DNA of 28,076 bases from the NCBI GenBank assembly GCA_030017355.1, contig JASEIR010000001.1:15793-43868 (forward strand). The letters are read 5' to 3'. Source of the DNA: Actinomycetota bacterium. Lineage in GTDB: Bacteria > Actinomycetota > Aquicultoria > Aquicultorales > Aquicultoraceae. A program made the translations under genes and the position numbers. Positions 1 through 7,169 of the stretch are shown piece after piece. Numbering within the stretch: the stretch's first letter is position 1; each line of letters starts with the position of its first letter. The notes under the pieces were generated by a model, which saw nothing but the letters and a program-made list of their open reading frames with translations, was not told the origin of the DNA and did no database searches.

Positions 1-29
1 TGTCAACAGCAGGTGCACGGTCATTATTT

Positions 30-58
30 TTGACTAAACCAGACAATTTTGTTAATTT
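30..58 (+). promoter_or_regulatory. possible dnaX promoter
   Basis: TTGACT at 30-35 is followed after 17 bases by TAATTT at 53-58. The -35 is good and the -10 is poor. A start near position 65 would give a leader of about 50 bases holding most of the tandem repeat at 56-95. The rest of the first 115 bases shows no gene or clear RNA. Confidence 0.3.
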
Positions 59-95
59 GTGCTTAAACTGCTAGCTTTGTGCTTAAGATACTAGC
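56..95. repeat. two tandem 20-bp units upstream of dnaX
   Basis: TTTGTGCTTAAACTGCTAGC (56-75) is followed directly by TTTGTGCTTAAGATACTAGC (76-95). The units match at 17 of 20 positions, and all differences lie in a central four-base block. The array ends 9 bases before the dnaX ribosome site. Confidence 0.8.
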
Positions 96-115
96 AACCA
101 ACCTGGAGGCTTACG

Positions 116-1891
116 TTGGCTTACTTATCGCTCTATCGCAAATGGCGACCGCAAACCTTCGATGAAATTGCAGGCCAGTCACATGTTACGCAAACACTAA
201 AGAACGCCATCAGCCTGAATAGAGTATCCCATGCTTACCTTTTCTGCGGGCCACGCGGCACTGGCAAAACTTCTACGGCAAGAATATTGGCCAAATCCCT
301 AAACTGCGAGATGGGGCCCACACCAACCCCGTGCAATAGGTGTGAATCCTGCATATCAATTAATGATGGAACGTCCATTGATGTTCTAGAGCTTGATGCG
401 GCATCAAATCGGGGTGTTGAGGAGACGCGAGAGCTTTTAAAGAGGATTCCTTATAGCTCCACGCAAGGAGGGAAAAAAGTCTACATAATAGATGAGGTCC
501 ACATGCTTACGACCGAATCTTTTAATACTTTACTAAAAACACTTGAGGAGCCGCCAAATCACGTAATTTTTGTTCTTGCTACAACTGAGCCACACAGAGT
601 TCCGCAGACCATTCTTTCAAGATGCCAAAGATTTGACTTTAGGCGAATTCCAATATCTGATATTGAGCAAAGGCTAGATAAAGTTGCAGAGAGCGAAAGT
701 ATAGATATTGAAGCAGCCGCTCTGTCTTTGATCTCCCACCACGCTCAAGGGTCATTGCGCGATGCTCTTGGCATTTTAGATCAGCTTGCATCCTATTCAA
801 AACAGAAGATAACAAGCGCCGATGTAATCTCACTGCTTGGGATGACAGATAGTGAGCTTTTACTGCGCTTCACTGATATGCTTATAGAATCTGACCTTGC
901 TAGCGGACTTTTATTTATAGATGAGCTTACCGAGAAGGGGCTTGACATTCGGCAGTTTATTCAGGATCTTCTAAGCCACCTTAGAAACCTTTTTTTAATC
1001 AAGAGCATACCAAATACAAGATTAAGTGGTGTTTTAGATGAGCAAAGGGAAAAATATTTAGAGCAGGCTTCAAGAATAAACCCCCAGCTATTGATGCTCT
1101 TCATCAATATATTAAACGACCTTTATAGCCAATCTAAGTGGGCAACAGATGTGCGTCTTCTCCTGGAAATTTCCTTGTTTAAAATGGTTAAGGCTGACCA
1201 TGGCACATCTATTGATAGCGTACTTAATAGAGTCGAGCGCCTTGAAAGCATTGCGGCAGATCTTCTAGCTAGACTAAATGGCACCAAGCATTTAAGCCCG
1301 CAAGAACCAGCAAGGCCAGTTACATCGGTACCCCCTTCCTTAAAGACTACAAAGTTGGCTTCTGAAAAGGACGTTAAGCATGATAAAGCAAGCAGGGTTA
1401 AGGCTGAAAAAGTTGCTGATGAGCAGGACATCACGGTTACAAAAAAGATAACTAGCACGGCGGCAGCCAACGAAATCGATTTAGGAACGATTGAGAGAAT
1501 ATGGCCGCAGGTTCTTAAAGTTTTAAAAGATAAAAAGCGGTCTCGATACGCCTTTTTTGAGGCCGCCAAACTTAGCCGTATCGAAGATGGCAAGCTAGTG
1601 TTGTCACTTAAAGAGAGCCATAGAGCTTTTGTTGAAGACCCTGAGAATACTAAGCTTCTCCAGAGTGCGCTTAAAGCAATTAGTGGTCTTAACCTTGCAG
1701 TTGTTTTTGAATTTTCTGAAGAAACAGCTAGCAAGGAGAATACAAGAACGATTGCGGTCACCGACGTGCCAGACGTAAAGAAGGACCTGCTGCCCGCGGA
1801 TGATTACATAAAATTGGTTCAGGATACATTTGGTGCTAAAATAGTTGAGGAAATTTCCATTGATGAAATTAGATACCAGGAGGATACATAG
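116..1891 (+). CDS. dnaX: DNA polymerase III subunits gamma and tau
   Basis: This is the clamp-loader ATPase of the replicative polymerase. The 591-residue protein begins with the typical N-terminus (YRKWRPQTFDEIAGQ). It has a Walker A loop at about residues 45-53 (GPRGTGKTS), a four-cysteine zinc module (C64, C73, C76, C79) and a DEVH Walker B at 126-129. The clamp-loader lid and collar follow to about residue 370. A charged linker at about 385-450 then leads to a C-terminal domain at about 455-550, which resembles the polymerase-binding region of tau. The start is TTG, set by GGAGG at 105-109. The linker contains a slippery A AAA AAG (1441-1447) like that of E. coli dnaX, so a short gamma form is likely. 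The gene is first in a dnaX-ybaB-recR cluster, and its stop codon is followed immediately by the next ATG. Confidence 0.97.
   Translation: MAYLSLYRKWRPQTFDEIAGQSHVTQTLKNAISLNRVSHAYLFCGPRGTGKTSTARILAKSLNCEMGPTPTPCNRCESCISINDGTSIDVLELDAASNRGVEETRELLKRIPYSSTQGGKKVYIIDEVHMLTTESFNTLLKTLEEPPNHVIFVLATTEPHRVPQTILSRCQRFDFRRIPISDIEQRLDKVAESESIDIEAAALSLISHHAQGSLRDALGILDQLASYSKQKITSADVISLLGMTDSELLLRFTDMLIESDLASGLLFIDELTEKGLDIRQFIQDLLSHLRNLFLIKSIPNTRLSGVLDEQREKYLEQASRINPQLLMLFINILNDLYSQSKWATDVRLLLEISLFKMVKADHGTSIDSVLNRVERLESIAADLLARLNGTKHLSPQEPARPVTSVPPSLKTTKLASEKDVKHDKASRVKAEKVADEQDITVTKKITSTAAANEIDLGTIERIWPQVLKVLKDKKRSRYAFFEAAKLSRIEDGKLVLSLKESHRAFVEDPENTKLLQSALKAISGLNLAVVFEFSEETASKENTRTIAVTDVPDVKKDLLPADDYIKLVQDTFGAKIVEEISIDEIRYQEDT
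1441..1455 (+). promoter_or_regulatory. predicted -1 ribosomal frameshift site in dnaX
   Basis: The heptamer A AAA AAG lies in the codon phase used in E. coli dnaX (ACA AAA AAG, residues 442-444). A one-base slip gives GAT AAC TAG, so the product would end two residues later, at about 446, and lose the C-terminal domain. An AGGA at 1425-1428, 12 bases upstream, could act as the internal Shine-Dalgarno stimulator. I see no strong downstream hairpin, only short possible pairings. Confidence 0.7.
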
Positions 1892-2224
1892 ATGAAGGGC
1901 CAGTATGGAAACATGATGAGGCAAATCCAGAAAATGCAGGCTGAAATGGCTAAGGTTGAGCAAGAGCTGGCTGATGCCAAGATAGAATCAAGCGCTGGCG
2001 GTGGCGCAGTCAAGGCTGTCGTGACTGGGAAGCAGCAGTTGGTTGAAATAAAAATAGACCCCGCGGTTGTTGATCCTGAAGACGTTGAGATGCTTGAAGA
2101 CATGATAGTTGCCGCAGTAAATGAAGCTCTGCGCCAATCCCACGAACTTGCCCAAAAAAGACTTGCCGCTGTTACGGGGCCGTTAGCTGGAGGTTTAGGG
2201 GGGTTAGGGCTTCCCGGATTTTAG
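1892..2224 (+). CDS. YbaB/EbfC family nucleoid-associated protein
   Basis: This is a small DNA-binding protein of the YbaB/EbfC family (110 residues, usual length), whose members form dimers and coat DNA. The N-terminal helix (QIQKMQAEMAKVEQELA) is coiled-coil-like. A beta core follows (AVVTGKQQLVEIKIDP), and the C-terminal tail is rich in glycine and leucine. The ATG is the base after the dnaX stop codon and has AGGAGG at 1878-1883, inside the end of dnaX, so translation is probably coupled. The position between dnaX and recR is the conserved bacterial arrangement. Confidence 0.93.
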   Translation: MKGQYGNMMRQIQKMQAEMAKVEQELADAKIESSAGGGAVKAVVTGKQQLVEIKIDPAVVDPEDVEMLEDMIVAAVNEALRQSHELAQKRLAAVTGPLAGGLGGLGLPGF

Positions 2225-2295
2225 CGGTCAGAAACCAGAAATAAAAAGAAATCAGGAACAAGAAACTAGATAAAAGCAGGTGAAAGCAAAGAAAT

Positions 2296-2895
2296 ATGTC
2301 CTATTATGCAGGGCCCGTTGCAAATTTGATTGAAGAGCTATCAAAGTTGCCAGGCGTTGGGCCAAAAACAGCCCAGCGGCTTGCTTTTTATATCCTCAAA
2401 ACAGCGCCAGATGATGCAAAGAAGCTGGCAAGAGCCATCGATGAGGTAAAAGATAAAATTAGATTCTGTGAAATATGTTTTAATGTCACAGATCAAACTA
2501 CGTGCGAGTTTTGCAGGAATGCAAACCGTGATCACAGTGTTATCTGCGTTGTTGAGGAGCCAAGGGATATAGTTGCTCTTGAGAAAACTGGTGAATTTAA
2601 GGGCGTATATCATGTTCTTCAGGGCTCGATTTCGCCAATTGATGGAATAGGTCCAGATGATATTAGGGTGAAAGAGTTACTAAGGAGACTAAGTGGGAAT
2701 GAGATTCGTGAGATTATCATAGCAACAAACCCTAATATTGAGGGTGAGGCGACGGCTATGTATCTAGCTAAGCTCATCAAGCCACTTGGGGTTAAGGTTT
2801 CCCGCATTGCAAGTGGCTTGCCTGTCGGTGGTGATTTGGAATATGCCGATGAGGTAACACTGGGCCGCGCTCTTGAAGGAAGGCGAGAAATGTAG
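2296..2895 (+). CDS. recR: recombination mediator RecR
   Basis: RecR acts with RecF and RecO to load RecA at gaps in single-stranded DNA. The 199-residue protein has the usual length and layout: a helix-hairpin-helix at about residues 12-30 (LSKLPGVGPKTAQRLA), a C4 zinc finger (C58, C61, C70, C73) and a TOPRIM domain from about residue 80 (VICVVEEPRDI). The C-terminal part contains the conserved SRIASGLPVGGDLEYAD stretch. It starts at ATG 2296 with a moderate AGGTGA at 2278-2283. The 71 bases between ybaB and recR are purine-rich with loose AAAYYAG repeats and no gene. Confidence 0.97.
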   Translation: MSYYAGPVANLIEELSKLPGVGPKTAQRLAFYILKTAPDDAKKLARAIDEVKDKIRFCEICFNVTDQTTCEFCRNANRDHSVICVVEEPRDIVALEKTGEFKGVYHVLQGSISPIDGIGPDDIRVKELLRRLSGNEIREIIIATNPNIEGEATAMYLAKLIKPLGVKVSRIASGLPVGGDLEYADEVTLGRALEGRREM

Positions 2896-2896
2896 T

Positions 2897-2922
2897 TTAC
2901 TTCTACTGGAAGTAATTTCCAG
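2897..2922 (+). other. two overlapping alternative hairpins after recR
   Basis: TTACTTC/GAAGTAA (2897-2903 with 2909-2915) and CTGGAA/TTCCAG (2906-2911 with 2917-2922) share bases, so only one can form at a time. There is no long T run, which makes this a weak terminator at best. Confidence 0.3.
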
Positions 2923-3006
2923 CACATATTTTGCGGGTATTAATATCAGGAATTAGCCGCTTGCTTTGCAGCTAACCGTCATATTGTACCGCTCAAGGTA
3001 TTTTTG

Positions 3007-3035
3007 TTTACAAAAAGATCAATCGCTAATAAAAT
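3007..3035 (+). promoter_or_regulatory. sigma-70-type promoter of the oxidoreductase operon
   Basis: TTTACA (3007-3012) is separated by exactly 17 bases from TAAAAT (3030-3035). Each hexamer differs from consensus at one position. The predicted start of transcription is near 3042, about 40 bases before the first gene. Confidence 0.6.
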
Positions 3036-3082
3036 ACTTCTGTTGGTTTATGCCATGGAAGCTATAAACTTTGGAGGTGACA

Positions 3083-3661
3083 ATGGGAGAGGGAAAACTT
3101 ACCGAGATTCGCTGGCATGCAAGAGGGGGCCAGGGGGCAGTAACAGCTGCTAAGCTCCTAGCAGAAACAGCCCTTGCACAGGGAAACTATTTTCAGGCAT
3201 TTCCGGAGTACGGTCCAGAAAGAATGGGCGCACCAATTCAGGCATTTACTAGGATAAGCACCGAGCCTATTCATATACGAAGCAGTGTGACAAACCCGAA
3301 TATCGTAGTAGTTCTTGATCCGACACTTTTAAATACAGTTGATGTTACCGCAGGCATGCAGACGGATGGCATTTTGATTGTCAATACCGATGATGAACCA
3401 GCAGAGATTCGAAAAATGCTAAGACTTAAAGGCCGCAAGATTTACACAGTTAACGCTACAAGAATAGCGCAGGAGACCATCGGCAGACCGATTCCAAATA
3501 CACCAATGATGGGGGCGCTTGTAAGAGCAACTGGAATGATGCCGATTGAAAACCTTGCCGATTATGTTCGCAGCTCTTTTGGCAAGAAGTTTGCGGCTGA
3601 GATCATCGAGGGAAACGTGAAAGCAGTCGAGCGCGCCTATGCGGAGGTGAAAGCCGAATGA
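3083..3661 (+). CDS. porC: 2-oxoacid:ferredoxin oxidoreductase, gamma subunit (pyruvate synthase type)
   Basis: This is the gamma subunit of a four-subunit 2-oxoacid:ferredoxin oxidoreductase, probably acting on pyruvate and CoA. The family signature is clear near the N-terminus (WHARGGQGAVTAAKLLA), then FPEYGPERMGAP. The C-terminal half includes PIPNTPMMGALVRATG. An in-frame TTG at 3071 also exists, but GGAGG at 3073-3077 overlaps that codon and is well spaced for ATG 3083, giving 192 residues. The stop overlaps the next start (ATGA). The substrate cannot be fixed from sequence alone; pyruvate is favoured by the Wood-Ljungdahl genes downstream. Confidence 0.93.
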   Translation: MGEGKLTEIRWHARGGQGAVTAAKLLAETALAQGNYFQAFPEYGPERMGAPIQAFTRISTEPIHIRSSVTNPNIVVVLDPTLLNTVDVTAGMQTDGILIVNTDDEPAEIRKMLRLKGRKIYTVNATRIAQETIGRPIPNTPMMGALVRATGMMPIENLADYVRSSFGKKFAAEIIEGNVKAVERAYAEVKAE

Positions 3662-3966
3662 AATGGAATATAAAAGGCGTTGAAAGCTGGGGATGGAAGA
3701 AGCACCCTATTGGCGCAACCATTCCTGAGGCTGGAAATGCCGCTTATTATAAAACTGGTGGTTGGCGGACTGAGAAGCCGGTTATAGACAGAGAAAAATG
3801 CAATAATTGTCTGATTTGCTGGATTAATTGCCCTGATTCGTCCGTTATTGTAAAAGACGAAAAATTTGCAGGGTTTGACTACGATCACTGCAAGGGATGT
3901 GGCATTTGCGCCAAGGTTTGTGCACTTAAGGCAATCGAGATGCAGGCTGAAAGGGGTGAGGAGTAA
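3658..3966 (+). CDS. porD: 2-oxoacid:ferredoxin oxidoreductase, delta (ferredoxin) subunit
   Basis: This 102-residue subunit carries electrons from the catalytic subunits to free ferredoxin. It has two [4Fe-4S] motifs: C48, C51, C54 and C58, and C78, C81, C84 and C88 (CKGCGICAKVC). The tryptophan-rich N-terminus (ESWGWKKHPIGATIPEAGN) is typical of PorD. Both its start (ATGA with porC) and its end (TAATG with porA) overlap neighbours, so the four genes are translated as a unit. Confidence 0.95.
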   Translation: MKWNIKGVESWGWKKHPIGATIPEAGNAAYYKTGGWRTEKPVIDREKCNNCLICWINCPDSSVIVKDEKFAGFDYDHCKGCGICAKVCALKAIEMQAERGEE

Positions 3967-5186
3967 TGGCTAAGACCACTACGGCTCCAAGGGCTAGAGC
4001 TAAGGCAAAAGGTAAAACTGTTGCTATGACTGGTAATGCTGGTTGTGCACTTGCCATGAAGCAAATCAACCCTGATGTTGTTGCTGCATATCCAATTACA
4101 CCGCAGACAACAATAGTTGAGGAGTTTGCAAATTATGTGGCAAATGGTCAGGTTGATACCGAATATGTCAACGTTGAATCAGAGCATAGTGCAATGAGCG
4201 CCTGTATAGGTGCATCTGCGGCGGGCGCTCGGGTTATGACAACAACCTCATCTCAAGGCCTTGCTCTTATGTGGGAGGAGCTCTCAATTGCTTCAGCTAT
4301 GAGGCTTCCAATTGTTATGCATAATGTAAACAGGGCTCTTTCCGGCCCAATCAACATTCATTGCGATCATTCCGACTCGATGGGCGCGCGTGATATGGGA
4401 TGGGTACAGCTATTCTCCGAGACAGCCCAAGAGTCATATGATAACACGATAATTGCTGTAAAGGTTGCTGAGAAAGCGCTGCTTCCGGTTATGGTTTTGC
4501 ATGATGGTTTTATTACAAGTCATGCTATTGATCGCTTTGATGTTCTAGACGACGCTGATGTGCAAAAATTTGTAGGCGAATATAAGCCAAAGCATGCACT
4601 TCTAAATGTTGATAACCCAGAAACATTTGGACCGTTTGCAATGCCGGCCTTCTACTATGAGCAGCGCAAGGCGCTTAGAGTCGCGCTGGATGCAGCTAAA
4701 GATATTGTTCTTAAAGTATCCAATGATTACGCAAAGATCTCCGGCAGAGAGTATGGTCTATTTGAGGAGTATAGGCTAGCAGATGCTAATATTGCTATCG
4801 TTGTTTTAGGGTCAACTGCTGGAACGACAAAGTATGTCATAGATGAAGCGAGAGAAAAGGGAGTAAAAGTTGGAATGCTAAAGCTTCGGCTTTTCAGGCC
4901 TTTCCCAGCAGCTGAGATTGCGGCTGCTCTATCGCACCTTAAGGCCGTGGCTGTGATGGATCGCTCTGATTCAATCGGTGCGCTAGGCGGCCCTGTTTAC
5001 TTGGAGGTAAAAGCAGCGCTATACAACAGCAAGAAACGCCCGCAAATTCAGGGCTATGTCTATGGGCTGGGCGGAAGAGATACAGGTCCAGATCAAATCG
5101 AAACGGTCATTGAAGACCTAAAGAAAATCGCCGGTGGCAAAGAAGCACCGCGCGAGGCTGTTACATTACTTGGAGTAAAGGAGTAG
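3966..5186 (+). CDS. porA: 2-oxoacid:ferredoxin oxidoreductase, alpha subunit
   Basis: The alpha subunit (406 residues) forms the catalytic core with beta. The family hallmarks are YPITPQTTIVEEFA near residue 40, the EHSAMSACIGASAAGAR segment and TTSSQGLALMWEEL. The C-terminal half holds the transketolase C-like domain (GSTAGTTKYVIDEAREKG, RLFRPFP). The N-terminus is a short basic and alanine-rich extension (TTTAPRARAKAKGK) before MTGN, longer than in many PorA proteins. A later start cannot be excluded, but the overlap with porD (TAATG) supports this one. The gene order gamma-delta-alpha-beta is the usual one for pyruvate synthases. Confidence 0.95.
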   Translation: MAKTTTAPRARAKAKGKTVAMTGNAGCALAMKQINPDVVAAYPITPQTTIVEEFANYVANGQVDTEYVNVESEHSAMSACIGASAAGARVMTTTSSQGLALMWEELSIASAMRLPIVMHNVNRALSGPINIHCDHSDSMGARDMGWVQLFSETAQESYDNTIIAVKVAEKALLPVMVLHDGFITSHAIDRFDVLDDADVQKFVGEYKPKHALLNVDNPETFGPFAMPAFYYEQRKALRVALDAAKDIVLKVSNDYAKISGREYGLFEEYRLADANIAIVVLGSTAGTTKYVIDEAREKGVKVGMLKLRLFRPFPAAEIAAALSHLKAVAVMDRSDSIGALGGPVYLEVKAALYNSKKRPQIQGYVYGLGGRDTGPDQIETVIEDLKKIAGGKEAPREAVTLLGVKE

Positions 5187-5192
5187 AGGCAT

Positions 5193-6116
5193 ATGGCTAA
5201 TATAAAAGAGCTTAGTAGAAGACCCGATCTCTTAAGCGGCGGCCATAGGCTGTGCGCAGGCTGCGGTGCCTCAATTGCGGTGCGCCAGGTACTGCTTGGA
5301 GCTAACGCTCCAGTGGTTGCAGGATGTGCCACTGGATGTCTGGAAGTATCGACGACACCGTATCCTTATACCGCATGGAAAACACCGTTTATACACAACG
5401 CCTTTGAGAACTCGGCAGCAACAATAAGCGGTGTTGAAGCGGCATACCAGGCGCTTAAGAGAAAAGGTAAAATTAAAAAGGATATAAAGTTCGTTGCCTT
5501 TGGTGGAGATGGAGGAACCTATGATATTGGCCTGCAGTCGCTTTCAGGAGCAATGGAGCGTGGCCATAACATGGTTTATGTTTGCTATGACAATGGCGCT
5601 TACATGAATACCGGCATCCAAAGGTCAGGCGCAACACCATTTGGTGCGGCAACAACAACGTCGCCTGCCGGAAAAGTACGCCAAGGCAAACCTCAGCAGC
5701 GAAAAGACTTAACGCAAATCATGGCAGCACATAACATCCCTTATGTAGCGCAGGCCAGCATAAGCCACTGGAAAGACCTAGTAGAGAAGGCTGAAAAGGC
5801 ATTTGCAGTAGATGGCCCCGCCTTTATAAACGTTCTTTCACCATGTCCGCGTGGTTGGAGGACTGCGAGCGATGCGACAGTAGAGATTGCAAAGATTGCA
5901 GTGCAAACTGGCTTCTGGCCGCTATATGAGGTTGAAGATGGCGAGTGGAAGCTAAACTTTAAGCCAAAGGAACTAAAGCCAATCGTTGAGTTTCTAAAAC
6001 CACAGGGAAGATTCAAGCACCTCTTTAAGCCAGAAAACGCACATTTGCTTGAGGAAATCCAGAATCAAGTAAATAAAAATTGGGAGGCTTTGAAAAAGCG
6101 CTGTGGAGCAGAATAA
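5193..6116 (+). CDS. porB: 2-oxoacid:ferredoxin oxidoreductase, beta subunit
   Basis: This 307-residue subunit binds thiamine diphosphate and one [4Fe-4S] cluster. The cluster cysteines appear as C21 and C24 (LCAGCGAS), C49 (ATGCLEV) and a late one near SPCPRGW. The thiamine diphosphate motif is GDGGTYDIG at about 105-113, with the closing CYDNGAYMNTG at 131-141. With alpha it would run reversible pyruvate oxidation or acetyl-CoA carboxylation, linking the Wood-Ljungdahl product acetyl-CoA to biosynthesis. It starts 6 bases after porA, and its 3' end may overlap the next gene. Confidence 0.95.
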   Translation: MANIKELSRRPDLLSGGHRLCAGCGASIAVRQVLLGANAPVVAGCATGCLEVSTTPYPYTAWKTPFIHNAFENSAATISGVEAAYQALKRKGKIKKDIKFVAFGGDGGTYDIGLQSLSGAMERGHNMVYVCYDNGAYMNTGIQRSGATPFGAATTTSPAGKVRQGKPQQRKDLTQIMAAHNIPYVAQASISHWKDLVEKAEKAFAVDGPAFINVLSPCPRGWRTASDATVEIAKIAVQTGFWPLYEVEDGEWKLNFKPKELKPIVEFLKPQGRFKHLFKPENAHLLEEIQNQVNKNWEALKKRCGAE

Positions 6117-6487
6117 AAGAAGTGCGACCAGATATTCCTCTTAAAGAATATGAAAAGCTTACAACAAGAGACGTCTATTTTGTTGTTGAGCCGATTGCTC
6201 AAAAAATTGAAGCAGGCAAGATAGATGATGCCATCAACATGCTTGCTTGCCTCACGCTTTGGTTTCTTGATCAAATTGAATCAGGCAAGCTTGAGCCTCA
6301 GAAAGCCCGAGATTCATATTTCCTACTACACATCTATCTAACAGATAACTATCCAGGCGATATTTTGGGCGAAGAAGCTCATGATCTCATATACGAGGGC
6401 ACTTTTCTTCATGAATACGGCAAGGATTTTGGGCCAGATATTGCGTTCATGCGAAAATTAGCTAGTCGACTGTTGGCTTCAACATAA
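6080..6487 (+). CDS. unrecognised protein after the oxidoreductase operon
   Basis: I do not recognise this family. The reading frame is open from TTG 6080, inside the end of porB, for 135 residues. GTG 6122 is a second candidate start, with GGAG at 6105-6108, and would give 121 residues. The protein looks soluble, mostly helical and acidic in its second half (DNYPGDILGEEAHDLIYEG). It has one cysteine in a hydrophobic helix (INMLACLTLWFLDQIESG), no Cys-rich motif and no signal peptide. Overlap or near contact with porB, with no promoter between, suggests cotranscription with the oxidoreductase genes. Its role is unknown. Confidence 0.7.
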   Translation: MGGFEKALWSRIKEVRPDIPLKEYEKLTTRDVYFVVEPIAQKIEAGKIDDAINMLACLTLWFLDQIESGKLEPQKARDSYFLLHIYLTDNYPGDILGEEAHDLIYEGTFLHEYGKDFGPDIAFMRKLASRLLAST

Positions 6488-6534
6488 GAAGGCAAGGCCT
6501 TAAGCTAGCGCAAAATTTAGCAGGGACTTAAAAG

Positions 6535-6960
6535 CTAGCGATCTTGCTCGGCCCTTTGCTTAGAATCATCTCTTTTTCTAAACGGAATAACCTTGGCCAT
6601 TTTTTCCTGAGTCTCTGTGCGGTGTCTACTCTTGCCCTGCTTAATTTTGCGGCTGCTTTGGTGGTAGTTCCAATTGTTATACTGCCCGCTTTTATTTCTG
6701 CTGCGCAGCCACAATAAAATAAGGGCTGCAACTATCCCGCCGACAATAAGCCAGTATATGATAGTTAAGGTTGAGGCAGACCTTGTGATTGCAATAGCAG
6801 CTGCTAAAGCAATAAGGATAAAGATATTTTTATAATTCTTAATCTTTGACCACATCGACCGTTTACGACCCATCGACCCATAAACTAAAAGTGAGCCACA
6901 GCTAGGGCATCTGAATTTTCCGGCTTCAGTTTTGGTTCCGCATTTTGGACAATATGACAT
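6535..6960 (-). CDS. zinc-ribbon protein with two membrane segments
   Basis: This 141-residue protein begins with a zinc ribbon (C4, C7, C18, C21: YCPKC and RCPSC). A basic stretch follows, then two hydrophobic segments at about residues 47-62 and 66-86, and a long basic, polar tail. The ribbon and tail would lie on the same side of the membrane, probably the cytoplasm. Such zinc-ribbon membrane proteins are common and mostly of unknown function. It converges on the oxidoreductase operon and diverges from lysC. Its promoter appears to start transcription almost at the ATG, with only a weak TAGG as ribosome site. Confidence 0.75.
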   Translation of the reverse strand: MSYCPKCGTKTEAGKFRCPSCGSLLVYGSMGRKRSMWSKIKNYKNIFILIALAAAIAITRSASTLTIIYWLIVGGIVAALILLWLRSRNKSGQYNNWNYHQSSRKIKQGKSRHRTETQEKMAKVIPFRKRDDSKQRAEQDR

Positions 6961-6969
6961 AGTAACCTA

Positions 6970-6975
6970 ATTATA
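6970..6975 (-). promoter_or_regulatory. -10 box of the zinc-ribbon gene, probably leaderless
   Basis: On the minus strand a perfect TATAAT spans 6975 to 6970. It ends 9 bases before the ATG at 6960, so transcription should begin about 3 bases before the start codon. The -35 region is poor. Confidence 0.45.
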
Positions 6976-7114
6976 GGCCGAACAAAAACTAATTAAAAGA
7001 TACAAGCCGTAGTTTAGTTGCCCAAAGTCATTTTAATGCCTAAATGGGCTTGGATTTGCAAGCACGTGAACACAATATTTATGACATATTTTACCATTAC
7101 TGGCGTTAGCCTGG

Positions 7115-7143
7115 TTGATATGGGTTGTTCTGGCTGTTAAAAT
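7115..7143 (+). promoter_or_regulatory. sigma-70-type promoter of lysC-asd
   Basis: TTGATA (7115-7120) is separated by 17 bases from TAAAAT (7138-7143). Predicted transcription starts near 7150, which leaves no room for a ribosome site before the upstream ATG at 7152. This supports TTG 7170 as the lysC start. Confidence 0.6.
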
Positions 7144-7169
7144 AGCGATAAATGTTTGGAGGCGGTTCT

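Noticed and set aside
1..115. SRP RNA gene upstream of dnaX
   Set aside because: The small SRP RNA is often found there, but its conserved helix-8 loop bases are not visible; the gene may end before the window.
1123..1761. Long open frame on the minus strand inside dnaX (212 codons)
   Set aside because: It lies opposite a clear dnaX frame, has no recognisable domain and no ribosome site; it is a shadow of the real gene.
3071..3082. TTG 3071 as porC start
   Set aside because: It lies across the GGAGG at 3073-3077, which fits ATG 3083 better.
7152..7169. ATG 7152 as lysC start
   Set aside because: The predicted transcript begins around 7150, and GGAGG at 7158-7162 suits TTG 7170; aspartokinases also usually begin a few residues before KFGGSS.
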